The notes below the pieces were generated by a model. The model was not told the origin of the DNA. It saw only the letters and a program-made list of their open reading frames with translations, and did not search any database. This document shows positions 51,832 through 60,045 of a stretch of DNA of 64,000 nt, in pieces (positions within the stretch are counted from its first letter, which is position 1; the number at the start of each line of letters is the position of its first letter). The translations under genes and the position numbers were made by a program. Source of the stretch: Paenibacillus barcinonensis (GTDB taxonomy: Bacteria > Bacillota > Bacilli > Paenibacillales > Paenibacillaceae); assembly GCF_003217495.1 (NCBI RefSeq), contig NZ_QJSW01000027.1, forward strand, positions 1-64,000. Direction: 5' to 3'.

Positions 51832-53148
51832 TTAGTTCGCTTCCGGCTTCACCGGGCCAATCACGTAGACCGTTTTGCCTTTTTTACGTCCGAAATTCAG
51901 GGCGTGCTTCACACTGTCATAGTAAACGTCTATTTTATTCCCTTTGATCGCTCCGCCTGTATCTTCCGCACGTCGGAAGCCAAGACCTTCGATGTACACC
52001 CACCAGCCAATAGGAATGACTTTAGGATCAACCGCAATGGTGCGTCCTTCTGTTACACGAGTACCAGAAGCTGTTTTCGTACCGATACCCGGCTCTTCGG
52101 AAGAGTAGGCAGTCATGGATACATTTTTCAACACTTTGGAATATTTAAAAGAAGTCCCGGAGACCGTAATCACCTTGCTGCCCGAGGCAGATGTTTTCGT
52201 CGAGTTCGTTGTTGTTGCTTTGCTGCTTGAGGTTTTGGCCGATACCAATTGAACCTCAGGCTCTTTCACAACCGGTTTGGCTTTCGTACCTATCGCGATG
52301 ACCTTATCTACACGATTATTCGCGATCGTTTTGCCCACCATTTTTTTGGAGACGAGTTCTCCATCTTGAAATACCTTTTCAATATGCTGCACAAGTGTGC
52401 CCTCTTTACCATTTACAACTACACGGTTATCCCCTCTAAACAAACTGGGATCTGCCGTTTTAACAACCTTGTACGCAATCGGCTGCTTCACATCCACTGT
52501 ATGCTTTGTTACACGCACTACACGAATCTTCATATCCGCTTTAATTGCGGTTCCGAGCGCTGGGTACACTTTATCATGATTTGCAACTTCAATACCTGAT
52601 TGCTTAATTACATCTTGTACCGATGAATCGGTTGTATACAGAGTCTTGGTGTCTCCGTCTGCCGTAATTTTTACTGGAACGGCCCGCTCGATAACGATTC
52701 GGTCTCCATCTGTAATCGCCCCGTTTATGGGCATGGATACCTTGTCGTGAGGGCTGACTGTGATTGACTGCTCCTCCAACATTTCCTGAAGCATTCCTGT
52801 ACGAGTCTCTACCACTTGAGCTTTGCCGTCAATAACCAGTGAAATTTGCTTCCCGGCCTGACCGTAAACGACTAACAAGATCATGATTGCAAGCGCAATT
52901 GAGAATATCGCGATCAATGCCATTTGACGCAAGTTCTCATGCTTCCACCGCAACGCGAAAGACTTACTGGATGATCGTGACTCATGGGTCTCTTCTGGTT
53001 GGAATGTGCCCACTTCTCCGTCCTCCTTCATAGCCTCGCCGTCTAAAGTAATGCATGATGTATGTGACGTGACTATACCAAATTTTCCTACAGAACACAG
53101 ATCAGAGGTAATGACCGGTTCTGCACCATGAACCCCTCTTCGCAACAT
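51832..53148 (-). CDS. yabE: YabE: G5/DUF348 and 3D-domain cell-wall protein
   Basis: The 438-residue protein has a long cytoplasmic N-terminus, one membrane segment (about 77-96), DUF348 (ubiquitin-like) repeats (about 100-260, e.g. GKAQVVETRTGMLQEMLEEQ), a G5 domain, a Ser/Thr linker, and a C-terminal 3D domain (MTAYSSEEPGIGTKTASGTRV, EDTGGAIKGNKIDVY) as in lytic transglycosylase-like Rpf/YabE proteins. It probably remodels peptidoglycan. AGGAG lies eight bases before the ATG. A c-di-AMP riboswitch with a terminator precedes it. Confidence 0.93.
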   Translation of the reverse strand: MLRRGVHGAEPVITSDLCSVGKFGIVTSHTSCITLDGEAMKEDGEVGTFQPEETHESRSSSKSFALRWKHENLRQMALIAIFSIALAIMILLVVYGQAGKQISLVIDGKAQVVETRTGMLQEMLEEQSITVSPHDKVSMPINGAITDGDRIVIERAVPVKITADGDTKTLYTTDSSVQDVIKQSGIEVANHDKVYPALGTAIKADMKIRVVRVTKHTVDVKQPIAYKVVKTADPSLFRGDNRVVVNGKEGTLVQHIEKVFQDGELVSKKMVGKTIANNRVDKVIAIGTKAKPVVKEPEVQLVSAKTSSSKATTTNSTKTSASGSKVITVSGTSFKYSKVLKNVSMTAYSSEEPGIGTKTASGTRVTEGRTIAVDPKVIPIGWWVYIEGLGFRRAEDTGGAIKGNKIDVYYDSVKHALNFGRKKGKTVYVIGPVKPEAN

Positions 53149-53203
53149 GATGTCATCTCCTGAATGCTTGCCGTAGAATGACGTTATTTCTTTTATTCAA
53201 AAC

Positions 53204-53245
53204 AAAAAAAGCCAAAGAAAGAGTACTAAGAGACTCTTTCGTGGC
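53204..53245 (-). terminator. expression-platform terminator of the yabE riboswitch
   Basis: On the minus strand GCCACGAAAGAGT pairs with ACTCTTTCTTTGGC around an eight-base loop, followed by seven T residues, about 55 nt before yabE. It is the natural off-state of the upstream riboswitch. Confidence 0.88.
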
Positions 53246-53279
53246 TTCCGAATGATTTTGAATATCGGAAATTCATGCA

Positions 53280-53532
53280 CGAGGTTGCCTCTCTTTTTCC
53301 GCTTGCGAGGTTAGCTGTCGGGTTCGGGCGAAAGAGAGCCGCCCTATCTTAGGTCACCCGCTCATGGCGGACGCCCTTGAATTCACCCCGAGACCCAAAG
53401 AAGAAATCAAATACGGCTTCGCAGATCCATTCGCTGCTTTTGGGTCAGCGAACGATGCGCATCGGCTTCAATCACCGATGTTTAAGCCCTATTGGTTCCC
53501 CCGCTCTCCGATAACGGAGACTCAGCGAGATT
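53280..53532 (-). ncRNA. c-di-AMP riboswitch (ydaO/yuaA type)
   Basis: The complement contains the conserved blocks of the ydaO aptamer in order: GCGGGGGAACCA, GGGGTGAATTCAAGGGC, GCGGGTGACC...AGGGCGG, CCCGAACCCGACAGCTAACCTCG, then GCGGAAAAAGAGAGGC. The paired arms GACCCAAA/TTTGGGTC are present. The element is followed by a terminator and then yabE. Known ydaO-class aptamers bind cyclic di-AMP and switch genes off. Boundaries are approximate. Confidence 0.92.
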
Positions 53533-53626
53533 GATTCATGAAAGTATTGTTGTCTTATCGGAAAGTGTCCCTTTGTTCATCCCCCGAACATCTGTCCAAT
53601 TTTCCGCACAACAATTCACTGAAAAG

Positions 53627-53656
53627 ATGATATCCTGTTTTGATGCATGTTGTAAA
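53627..53656 (-). promoter_or_regulatory. promoter of the riboswitch-yabE transcript
   Basis: TTTACA (complement of 53651-53656) and TATCAT (complement of 53627-53632) are 18 bp apart, about 95 bp upstream of the aptamer. Confidence 0.5.
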
Positions 53657-53778
53657 GCATGGATCAAGTACGTTTTTCTAAATATTTGGTTAAAATATTG
53701 TAATATTCTTTAATTATACGAAGCGGATAGCAGATTAACTCTCATTAACTCTCTTTTTCACCGCATTTGCTCGATTTC

Positions 53779-54546
53779 TTATCCAATCCCAAATCGTTCC
53801 ATTGCATTTCTGGTAGTAATTGCAGCAATTTCCTCCACCGAAATGCCTTTAATTTCCGCAGCTGCCTCGGCAACCAGACGTACATGCGCTGTTTCATTTC
53901 GTTTTCCACGATAAGGATGGGGTGTAAGATAAGGGGAGTCCGTTTCCAGGAAAAAACGATCCATTGGAACCTTCGCAAGCACCTCTTTGGGCTGTTTCGC
54001 ATTTTTGAAAGTGACTGGCCCGCCGAAGGATAGATGGAACCCTAAATCCAGACACATTTTCGCTGTTTCCCAGCTGCCTGAGAATGAATGCATAACTCCG
54101 CCAACTTCACCAGCCTTTTCTTCACGCAAAATACGGACAATATCCTCATGAGCATCCCGATTATGAATAACAATAGGCATTTTCAACTCACGGGCTAATG
54201 CAATTTGTTGTCGTAATACGCGGTGCTGCACTTCCTTGGGTGAAGTGTCCCAGTGATAATCTAAACCAATCTCACCGATAGCTACTACCTTTTCATGCTT
54301 ACACAATGATGCAATCCATTCCAGATCGCCCTCCTGCATTGTGATCGCATCCACCGGATGCCATCCAACCGCTGCATAGATAAAATCGTACGTTTCCGCC
54401 AGCTTCATCGTTGTCGGAATTGTCTCCCGATTGAAGCCAACATTGATCATACGCGTGACGCCTGCATCTACAGCGCGCTGGATCATATCCTCCCGGTCTT
54501 CGTCGAATTGTGGTGCATCCAGATGTGTATGTGTGTCGAATAACAT
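53779..54546 (-). CDS. tatD: TatD-family metal-dependent deoxyribonuclease (YabD)
   Basis: The 255-residue TIM-barrel hydrolase has metal-binding motifs DTHTHLDAPQF, GEIGLDYHWD, IVIHNRDA, MHSFSG and ETDSPYLTPHP. TatD proteins have 3'-5' DNase activity and take part in DNA repair or turnover. The ATG at 54546 has GGGAG 11 bases upstream and matches family N-termini; the frame to 54645 adds an unrelated tail. In B. subtilis it follows metS, which is absent here. Confidence 0.95.
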   Translation of the reverse strand: MLFDTHTHLDAPQFDEDREDMIQRAVDAGVTRMINVGFNRETIPTTMKLAETYDFIYAAVGWHPVDAITMQEGDLEWIASLCKHEKVVAIGEIGLDYHWDTSPKEVQHRVLRQQIALARELKMPIVIHNRDAHEDIVRILREEKAGEVGGVMHSFSGSWETAKMCLDLGFHLSFGGPVTFKNAKQPKEVLAKVPMDRFFLETDSPYLTPHPYRGKRNETAHVRLVAEAAAEIKGISVEEIAAITTRNAMERFGIG

Positions 54547-54886
54547 GCTGTTTAGTTCTCCCTTCATGTCGAAATACTTATTACAATTTTTTTCTGTATC
54601 AGACGTTAAAAAATCTTTTTTTATGATACAAATTGATTGGGACAAGTCATCATTTCTATATTTTCATTTTCAACACTCAAGCAACTATATATAGAAGGAA
54701 ATTGAAAAGTCAAATCAACATCTTGCATCTAATCCGTGTGTGAAAGCGTACATTTCCTCACTACAATTACAAAATTATGTCGATCTACATTTACTCCCCA
54801 TTAAAGCAGATTAATGTATCATGTAAAATAGCTCTCTTAGAAAGTCTTTCGATATCAAAATGTTTACCCTGCTGCATCACTCAGAA
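54547..54886. other. intergenic region between the HD-domain gene and tatD
   Basis: This 340-bp A/T-rich stretch contains a probable tatD promoter (54686-54713) and no gene that I can support. No clear terminator follows the HD-domain gene. Confidence 0.45.
54686..54713 (-). promoter_or_regulatory. candidate tatD promoter
   Basis: TTGACT (complement of 54708-54713) and TATATA (complement of 54686-54691) are 16 bp apart. Confidence 0.5.
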
Positions 54887-56170
54887 TTACAGAAAATAGG
54901 GGCGTATATGGGACGGCAATTCATGCAGAATGGCATCCACCTTGTTTTGCGGGTAGTACAGATGATGTTTCCCCAGATGAAGTCCGCTGATTGAACGCAC
55001 AATATCGGATACCTCTGACAACTCAATTAGTTTGTCCTGCCGATCCAACAGAAGAATCTGTTTATCTGTAGATTGATCTGGACGAAACACATCATATGGA
55101 TTATCCGTTGGAAAATCAATCTCAAGATCATATTCGGGATTCAGTCCTACGTGAACAAATGCCTCCCGAATCTCTTCAATGTTGTCCAGGTCGATCTGTT
55201 CAAGCTCCACATATTTATACAACTTGCGATCCATAAAACGCTCGCACAGCTCGCTGAGAACAGCATCGTCCTCTTTACGCCACTGCATAAAGGCTGTTTG
55301 TATCAATGCTTCATCAAGCTGCAGATACTCGGCAACCGAGATTTCTCCATCAAACAGCTGAGGCAGTGGCTCCACCATGAAACGGAATGAGAACTGTTGC
55401 TTCACAAGTTCCTTTGCTCTTTTGAAAATTTGACGCAAAATAATTTCGGAACTGCGCGTTACAGGATGAAAGTATATCTGCCAGTACATCTGATATCTGG
55501 ACATGAGATAATCCTCGACAGCATGCATGCCCGACTCTTTCACGACAATCCGTCCATGATACGGACGAAGCATGCGAAGAATTCGGTCCAAGTCGATGGT
55601 ACCATAATTCACCCCGGTGAAATATGCATCTCGGAGCAGGTAGTCCATTCGATCAGCATCAAGCGGACTGGTCACCAGATTTACAACAATCGGTTTATCA
55701 TAGGTTTTCTGGATGACAGAAGCTACTTTCGTTGGAAAATCAGGAGCGTACCGTCTTAGAATCGCCCCTACTTCGGTATCCCCCTGGATAATGCGGCAAG
55801 TCCAATCTTCATGATGCATATCAAAAGCCTCTTCAATGGAATGAGAGAAAGGCCCGTGTCCAAGATCATGAAGCAGTGCAGCACAAAGTGTCAAAAGCTT
55901 CTCTTCCTTCGGCCAATCCGAATAATGACTTCGTTCAAACTGAGAGATAATTTTGCGTGTAATTTCGTATACACCTAAGGAATGGGAAAAGCGGCTGTGC
56001 TCTGCCCCGTGAAAAGTAAGATAGGACGTCCCTAATTGACGTATGCGGCGTAGCCGCTGGAATTCGGGTGTGTTGATCAGTTGCCAAATAATCGGTTCTT
56101 GCACATGAATGTAATTATGTACCGGATCTTTGAATACTTTTTCTTCCGTCAGACGATGTTCCATATCCAT
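54887..56170 (-). CDS. HD-domain phosphohydrolase (YwfO-like)
   Basis: The 427-residue protein has an HD domain with H..HDLGHGPFSHSIEEAF (about 100-115) and RFSHSLGVYEITRKI upstream, supplying the metal-binding His/Asp residues, then PLDADRMDYLLRDAYFTG. It resembles the SAMHD1/YwfO group that hydrolyses (deoxy)nucleoside triphosphates; the substrate here is inferred. AGGAG precedes the ATG. It is divergent from abrB and the gap has Spo0A-like boxes. It is not part of the B. subtilis order at this place. Confidence 0.9.
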   Translation of the reverse strand: MDMEHRLTEEKVFKDPVHNYIHVQEPIIWQLINTPEFQRLRRIRQLGTSYLTFHGAEHSRFSHSLGVYEITRKIISQFERSHYSDWPKEEKLLTLCAALLHDLGHGPFSHSIEEAFDMHHEDWTCRIIQGDTEVGAILRRYAPDFPTKVASVIQKTYDKPIVVNLVTSPLDADRMDYLLRDAYFTGVNYGTIDLDRILRMLRPYHGRIVVKESGMHAVEDYLMSRYQMYWQIYFHPVTRSSEIILRQIFKRAKELVKQQFSFRFMVEPLPQLFDGEISVAEYLQLDEALIQTAFMQWRKEDDAVLSELCERFMDRKLYKYVELEQIDLDNIEEIREAFVHVGLNPEYDLEIDFPTDNPYDVFRPDQSTDKQILLLDRQDKLIELSEVSDIVRSISGLHLGKHHLYYPQNKVDAILHELPSHIRPYFL

Positions 56171-56235
56171 TCACTCCTTTTAAAATTTCTCTTGTTATAG
56201 ATATTACCGCGTTTAGCTTCGTTTTTCATCAAGGA

Positions 56236-56295
56236 TTCGACACACTTTGACGAATATTGTCGAATAAAGGTGTTTTAACGTTTTCCAAATCGACA
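56236..56295. promoter_or_regulatory. cluster of Spo0A-box-like sites between the HD gene and abrB
   Basis: Four sites lie within 60 bp: TTCGACA (56236-56242, a perfect box on the complement), TGACGAA (56248-56254), TGTCGAA (56258-56264, perfect) and ATCGACA (56289-56295, one mismatch on the complement). Spo0A-P binds TGTCGAA. They lie 65-125 bp upstream of the HD-gene start and about 100-160 bp upstream of the abrB promoter. Confidence 0.6.
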
Positions 56296-56392
56296 AATCT
56301 TACATGCATGTTTAAATGCGAAATATTACGCGCAATCCCTTACTACCAGCAAACTCAACTAAAATCCCCTTTATTTTAAGCTAATTTTAAGG

Positions 56393-56421
56393 TTGACTGT
56401 TTTGGGAATCGTTGGTATGAT
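56393..56421 (+). promoter_or_regulatory. abrB promoter
   Basis: TTGACT (56393-56398) and TATGAT (56416-56421) are 17 bp apart. The predicted start near 56428 leaves a 60-nt leader. Confidence 0.75.
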
Positions 56422-56444
56422 GAGTATCATAAAACATAAAATAA

Positions 56445-56461
56445 TGTCGAATAATGACAAT
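56445..56461 (+). promoter_or_regulatory. tandem Spo0A boxes downstream of the abrB start site
   Basis: TGTCGAA-TAA-TGACAAT lies about 17-33 bp past the predicted start point, the layout known from B. subtilis abrB (TGTCGAATAATGACGAA), where Spo0A-P blocks transcription. The first box is perfect, the second has two mismatches. Confidence 0.75.
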
Positions 56462-56491
56462 GATAGTTAGCTGAGAGGAGCACTGATTATA

Positions 56492-56746
56492 ATGATGAAA
56501 TCAACAGGTATTGTAAGAAAAGTGGATGAACTGGGACGGGTAGTTATTCCAATCGAATTGCGTCGTACGCTCGGTATTGGTGAAAAAGATGCTTTGGAAA
56601 TCTACGTAGACGGCGAGCGCATCATGTTGAAAAAATACGAGCCGGCTTGTATCTTCTGTGGTAACGCAGAGAACGTAACATACTTCAAAGGTAAAATCGT
56701 TTGTAACGAATGTATCTCTGAAATTCCTGCACCAGTAGCAAAATAA
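56492..56746 (+). CDS. abrB: transition-state regulator AbrB with zinc-ribbon-like C-terminus
   Basis: The 84-residue protein has the AbrB swapped-hairpin DNA-binding domain (about 1-50: STGIVRKVDELGRVVIPIEL), nearly identical to B. subtilis AbrB. The C-terminal part differs: CIFC (53-56) and CNEC (71-74) form a potential zinc ribbon in place of the usual multimerisation tail. AGAGGAG lies 11 bases before the ATG. It represses post-exponential genes; its promoter carries Spo0A boxes. Confidence 0.94.
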   Translation: MMKSTGIVRKVDELGRVVIPIELRRTLGIGEKDALEIYVDGERIMLKKYEPACIFCGNAENVTYFKGKIVCNECISEIPAPVAK

Positions 56747-56807
56747 AAAAACAGGTATATTGGATTTATCTATATCGTTAATTCTAACCTTTTTATATTC
56801 CTTGATG

Positions 56808-56846
56808 TCCCTCCCGGTGTGTACCCCACCGCTGGAGGGATTTTTT
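56808..56846 (+). terminator. abrB terminator
   Basis: TCCCTCC (56808-56814) pairs with GGAGGGA (56834-56840), with GGTG/CACC inside, followed by six T residues on the plus strand. Confidence 0.9.
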
Positions 56847-56989
56847 CTACCTCAATATGAAAAGCAGTCACATATTTTTCACAATTTATTGTGTTTTTAT
56901 TTTCCATTTTAAGGTTTTTTTAAGGTTGAATTTAAGCTTATCTTCAGGTCATTTACCCCATATTTAGTAAAATTATTTATTCCTGTCTT

Positions 56990-57874
56990 TTATTCAATCA
57001 GCGCGTTGTATACGTCTCGTTTAGTCAGGCCGCGATCACCTGCTGTTTTTTTCATTGCATCCTTCCGGCTGTTTCCTTCATTCTCATAGTGCGCTACATG
57101 CTCTTCCAGTGAAAGCACCTGCCACCATGCTTCCCGTTCAGCCTTACGCTCCTCTTCCCGAATCCCTTCCACCAACAAGCAATATTCGCCCAAAGGCGGG
57201 TGCTGCTCCAGCCATTCGATGCACTCCTGCAAATTGCCTCTTACAAATTCCTCATGCCGTTTAGTCAACTCGCGCGCTAGTACAATTGAACGATCACCCA
57301 GAATCTCCTCCAGATGCATTAATGTTTTACGAATACGATGCGGGGATTCATAGAACAAAAGCGTTCCGTTGGACTCGTTAAAGGATTCCAGCACCTTCCG
57401 AATGTCCTTTTTCTCCCGTGGCAAAAAACCACCAAACGTAAATCGCTCGGTTGGTAGCCCGGATACGATCAAGGCGGATAATGCAGCATTCGGACCGGGA
57501 ATCGGAATCACGGTAATTCCCGCTTCAATTGCAAGCCTCACCAGATCGGAACCCGGGTCTGAAATGGCCGGCAATCCCGCATCACTAACCAGTGCCAAAT
57601 TTTTTCCTTCTATTATATAGCGTATCAATTCAGGACCACTTGCACTCTTATTGTGCTCATGATAACTGAACAGCATCGAAGGTGTGATTTCGAAATGGGT
57701 CAGTAGCTTTCTCGTTTGGCGTGTATCTTCTGCGGCGATAATATCACAGCTCTGCAATGTCTTGATGGCACGGAAGGTCATATCCTCCAGATTGCCAATC
57801 GGCGTGCCTACCAGATAAAGCTTACCCGCAGTACCGAACGGTTCACTGAAGCTTTTTTGAACATGCAGTGTCAT
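56990..57874 (-). CDS. rsmI: 16S rRNA (cytidine-1402 2'-O)-methyltransferase
   Basis: RsmI methylates the ribose of C1402 in the ribosomal decoding centre. The 294-residue tetrapyrrole-methylase-fold protein has LYLVGTPIGNLEDMTFRAI, AAEDTRQTRKLL, ALVSDAGLPAISDPG and PIPGPNAALSAL. Its ATG directly follows the stop of the upstream methyltransferase gene. It corresponds to yabC; the yazA gene expected between them is absent. Confidence 0.97.
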   Translation of the reverse strand: MTLHVQKSFSEPFGTAGKLYLVGTPIGNLEDMTFRAIKTLQSCDIIAAEDTRQTRKLLTHFEITPSMLFSYHEHNKSASGPELIRYIIEGKNLALVSDAGLPAISDPGSDLVRLAIEAGITVIPIPGPNAALSALIVSGLPTERFTFGGFLPREKKDIRKVLESFNESNGTLLFYESPHRIRKTLMHLEEILGDRSIVLARELTKRHEEFVRGNLQECIEWLEQHPPLGEYCLLVEGIREEERKAEREAWWQVLSLEEHVAHYENEGNSRKDAMKKTAGDRGLTKRDVYNALIE

Positions 57875-58654
57875 CTATTTACCTCCTTCCTTTGTACGCT
57901 CAGTCTGTTGCTGACCATAATAAATGTCCATAATCTCATCGCAATAATTCCCCTGTTCATTGTAAACAATAAGCGGCGGCAGCATACGTACCTCCGGCTT
58001 GCCATCCTTCATCGCTTCAATCAGTACCATATTTGCTTCCAGATGTGCACGCGGGTGCACCATACGAATACGTTTGGGCTCCAGCTTGTACTGACGCATC
58101 AAGGATATTATTTCACCCAAGCGTTGCGGGCGGTGAACCATGGATACTTTTCCCCCGTTTCGCACAAGACGATTGCAGGCCTGAATCACTTCCTCCAGGG
58201 TGCAGCCAATTTCATGACGTGCCATAGCCTGATGTGTGTTCGTTTTAAGATCGCTCCCATTCAGAGGCATGTAGGGTGGATTAACAGTAATTGCATCGTA
58301 CACGGCATGCCCTGTCTCATTCACCAGTTCCCGCAGATCTCCCTCACGAATCAGGATGGATGCTTCAAGCTCATTCAGCTGCACACTTCGGCGTGCCATA
58401 TCAGCCAGTCTCGGCTGAATCTCAATCCCCTCCAGGCTTGCCTGCGTACGTGTTGTCAGCAGAATAGGCACAACGCCGTTACCTGTACATAGATCGAGAA
58501 CACGCCCGCGTTTCGGTACGGAAGCAAAACGTGCAAGCAATACAGCATCCATGGAAAAACTGAACACCTCATCGCTCTGAATAATTTGCAAGTCATGAGA
58601 GAGCAGATCATCAATTCGCTCCGACTCCTGTAAAATCACTTCATGGTCTGTCAT
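57875..58654 (-). CDS. yabB: tRNA1(Val) (adenine-37-N6)-methyltransferase family protein (YabB)
   Basis: The 259-residue SAM-dependent enzyme has VLDLCTGNGVVPILL (motif I) and the N6-adenine signature NPPYM. It belongs to the TrmN6/YfiC group that methylates A37 of tRNA-Val1 in E. coli; the exact substrate here is inferred. It overlaps rsmI by sharing adjacent stop/start codons. Confidence 0.9.
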   Translation of the reverse strand: MTDHEVILQESERIDDLLSHDLQIIQSDEVFSFSMDAVLLARFASVPKRGRVLDLCTGNGVVPILLTTRTQASLEGIEIQPRLADMARRSVQLNELEASILIREGDLRELVNETGHAVYDAITVNPPYMPLNGSDLKTNTHQAMARHEIGCTLEEVIQACNRLVRNGGKVSMVHRPQRLGEIISLMRQYKLEPKRIRMVHPRAHLEANMVLIEAMKDGKPEVRMLPPLIVYNEQGNYCDEIMDIYYGQQQTERTKEGGK

Positions 58655-58730
58655 ATGTTACACTCATCCTCCGGTATTCTATAACGTTTATAACCTTGAA
58701 AAAAAACCGTAGGGAATCCCTACGGCCATT

Positions 58731-59099
58731 TCATTTATTCAAAAAAGACAGGCAGAACAGACAATCGCCTTCCGTCCGCAAATGTCCATAATAGACGTTG
58801 CAGATGTGGAAGCCTTCATGATACAGCCGGGCCAAATTATCGTACCCCTCACCTACTACATCTTCACCTGTAGCCGGTCCAGCCGGTCTAGCTACAGGTG
58901 CAAGCGCAGAGGAGATCGGCAGATCGGCCGGCGCTTCACGCTTCAGCAGCTTGCGTAACTGCTCATTCTCAATGGTAAGCCGCTGATTATCCTCCAGTAG
59001 CTCTTTTACAATCATTTTTAATTCTGCTAAATCACCGTGCAACTGACCCATTTGGGTTTCCATTTCATGAATGTGTGTAAACAGATTTTTCTTTTCCAA
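58731..59099 (-). CDS. yabA: replication initiation control protein YabA
   Basis: The 122-residue protein has an N-terminal leucine-zipper coiled coil (about 1-60, LAELKMIVKELLEDNQRLTIENEQLRKLL), a variable linker and the C-terminal zinc-binding domain GYDNLARLYHEGFHICNVYYG..CLFCLSFLN. YabA binds DnaA and DnaN to limit initiation. The TTG at 59099 gives MEKKNLF as in homologues and has GGGGTGG just upstream. Confidence 0.95.
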   Translation of the reverse strand: MEKKNLFTHIHEMETQMGQLHGDLAELKMIVKELLEDNQRLTIENEQLRKLLKREAPADLPISSALAPVARPAGPATGEDVVGEGYDNLARLYHEGFHICNVYYGHLRTEGDCLFCLSFLNK

Positions 59100-59127
59100 G
59101 TTTCCACCCCGAAGCAACCTTTATGGT

Positions 59128-59928
59128 TTACTTGATAACGACGTCATCCAGCGGAAGTTCTTTGACTTTACTGATGTCAAACAGTTGAACATGCACCGTG
59201 CGGTTACCTGCGTTAATTCCGACAACTTTACCTTCACCCATTGAAGTGATGACCAGTTTGCCTACAGCCGGCAGTTCTTCTCTCACACTTTCATAATTAT
59301 CATGTTCAAATTTCAGACAGCACATAAGTCTTCCGCACAACCCTGAAATTTTCGTCGGATTCAGTGACAGGCTCTGATCTTTAGCCATCTTGATTGATAC
59401 CGGCTCAAAGTCTCCCAGCCAGGAGGAGCAACATAATACCCGTCCGCAAGGTCCGATTCCACCGAGCATTTTAGCTTCATCACGGACACCAATCTGTCTC
59501 AGTTCAATTCGTGTCCTGAAGATGCTGGCCAGATCCTTGACCAGCTCGCGGAAATCTACTCTTCCTTCTGCCGTAAAATAAAAAATGATTTTATTGCGAT
59601 CAAACGTAAATTCCACATCAACCAGCTTCATTTTGAGGCCATGGTCTCTGATTTTATTTAAACAAGTGCCGAAAGCTTCCTTGGCTGCACGCTTGTTCTC
59701 ATCCACTACGCGGGCATCTGTATCACCAGCAACGCGGATAACCTTTTTTAGCGGCAGTACCACATCAGCTTCGCCTACTTCCTTCTTACCCACGACAACC
59801 TTACCGTACTCAACCCCTCGTGCCGTTTCCACGATCACGCAGCTTTCTTTCTCGATAGGAAGGTCCAGGGGATCGAAGTAATAAATTTTGCCCGCTTTTT
59901 TGAAACGGACACCCACTACACTGTACAA
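59128..59928 (-). CDS. ricT: PSP1-domain protein RicT (YaaT)
   Basis: The 266-residue protein has the PSP1 C-terminal domain (about 55-145) and cysteine motifs CGRVLCCSSW and LCGRLMCCLKFEHD that bind Fe-S in the Y-complex. With YlbF and YmcA it modulates RNase Y activity and Spo0A phosphorylation. The TTG at 59928 with AAGGGGG eight bases upstream gives MYSVVGVRFKKAGKIYYFDP, matching homologues; a GTG 10 codons earlier lacks a site. Confidence 0.95.
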   Translation of the reverse strand: MYSVVGVRFKKAGKIYYFDPLDLPIEKESCVIVETARGVEYGKVVVGKKEVGEADVVLPLKKVIRVAGDTDARVVDENKRAAKEAFGTCLNKIRDHGLKMKLVDVEFTFDRNKIIFYFTAEGRVDFRELVKDLASIFRTRIELRQIGVRDEAKMLGGIGPCGRVLCCSSWLGDFEPVSIKMAKDQSLSLNPTKISGLCGRLMCCLKFEHDNYESVREELPAVGKLVITSMGEGKVVGINAGNRTVHVQLFDISKVKELPLDDVVIK

Positions 59929-60045
59929 AAAATTAACCCCCTTGTAAGCCAACCCCACTTCGTCTGAAGCCCTGACTTCTTTAGGGAACCTGCCGAAGTT
60001 ATAACCGTTTGCATAGGATTGGAACTCACATGATGCTCTCCAGCC

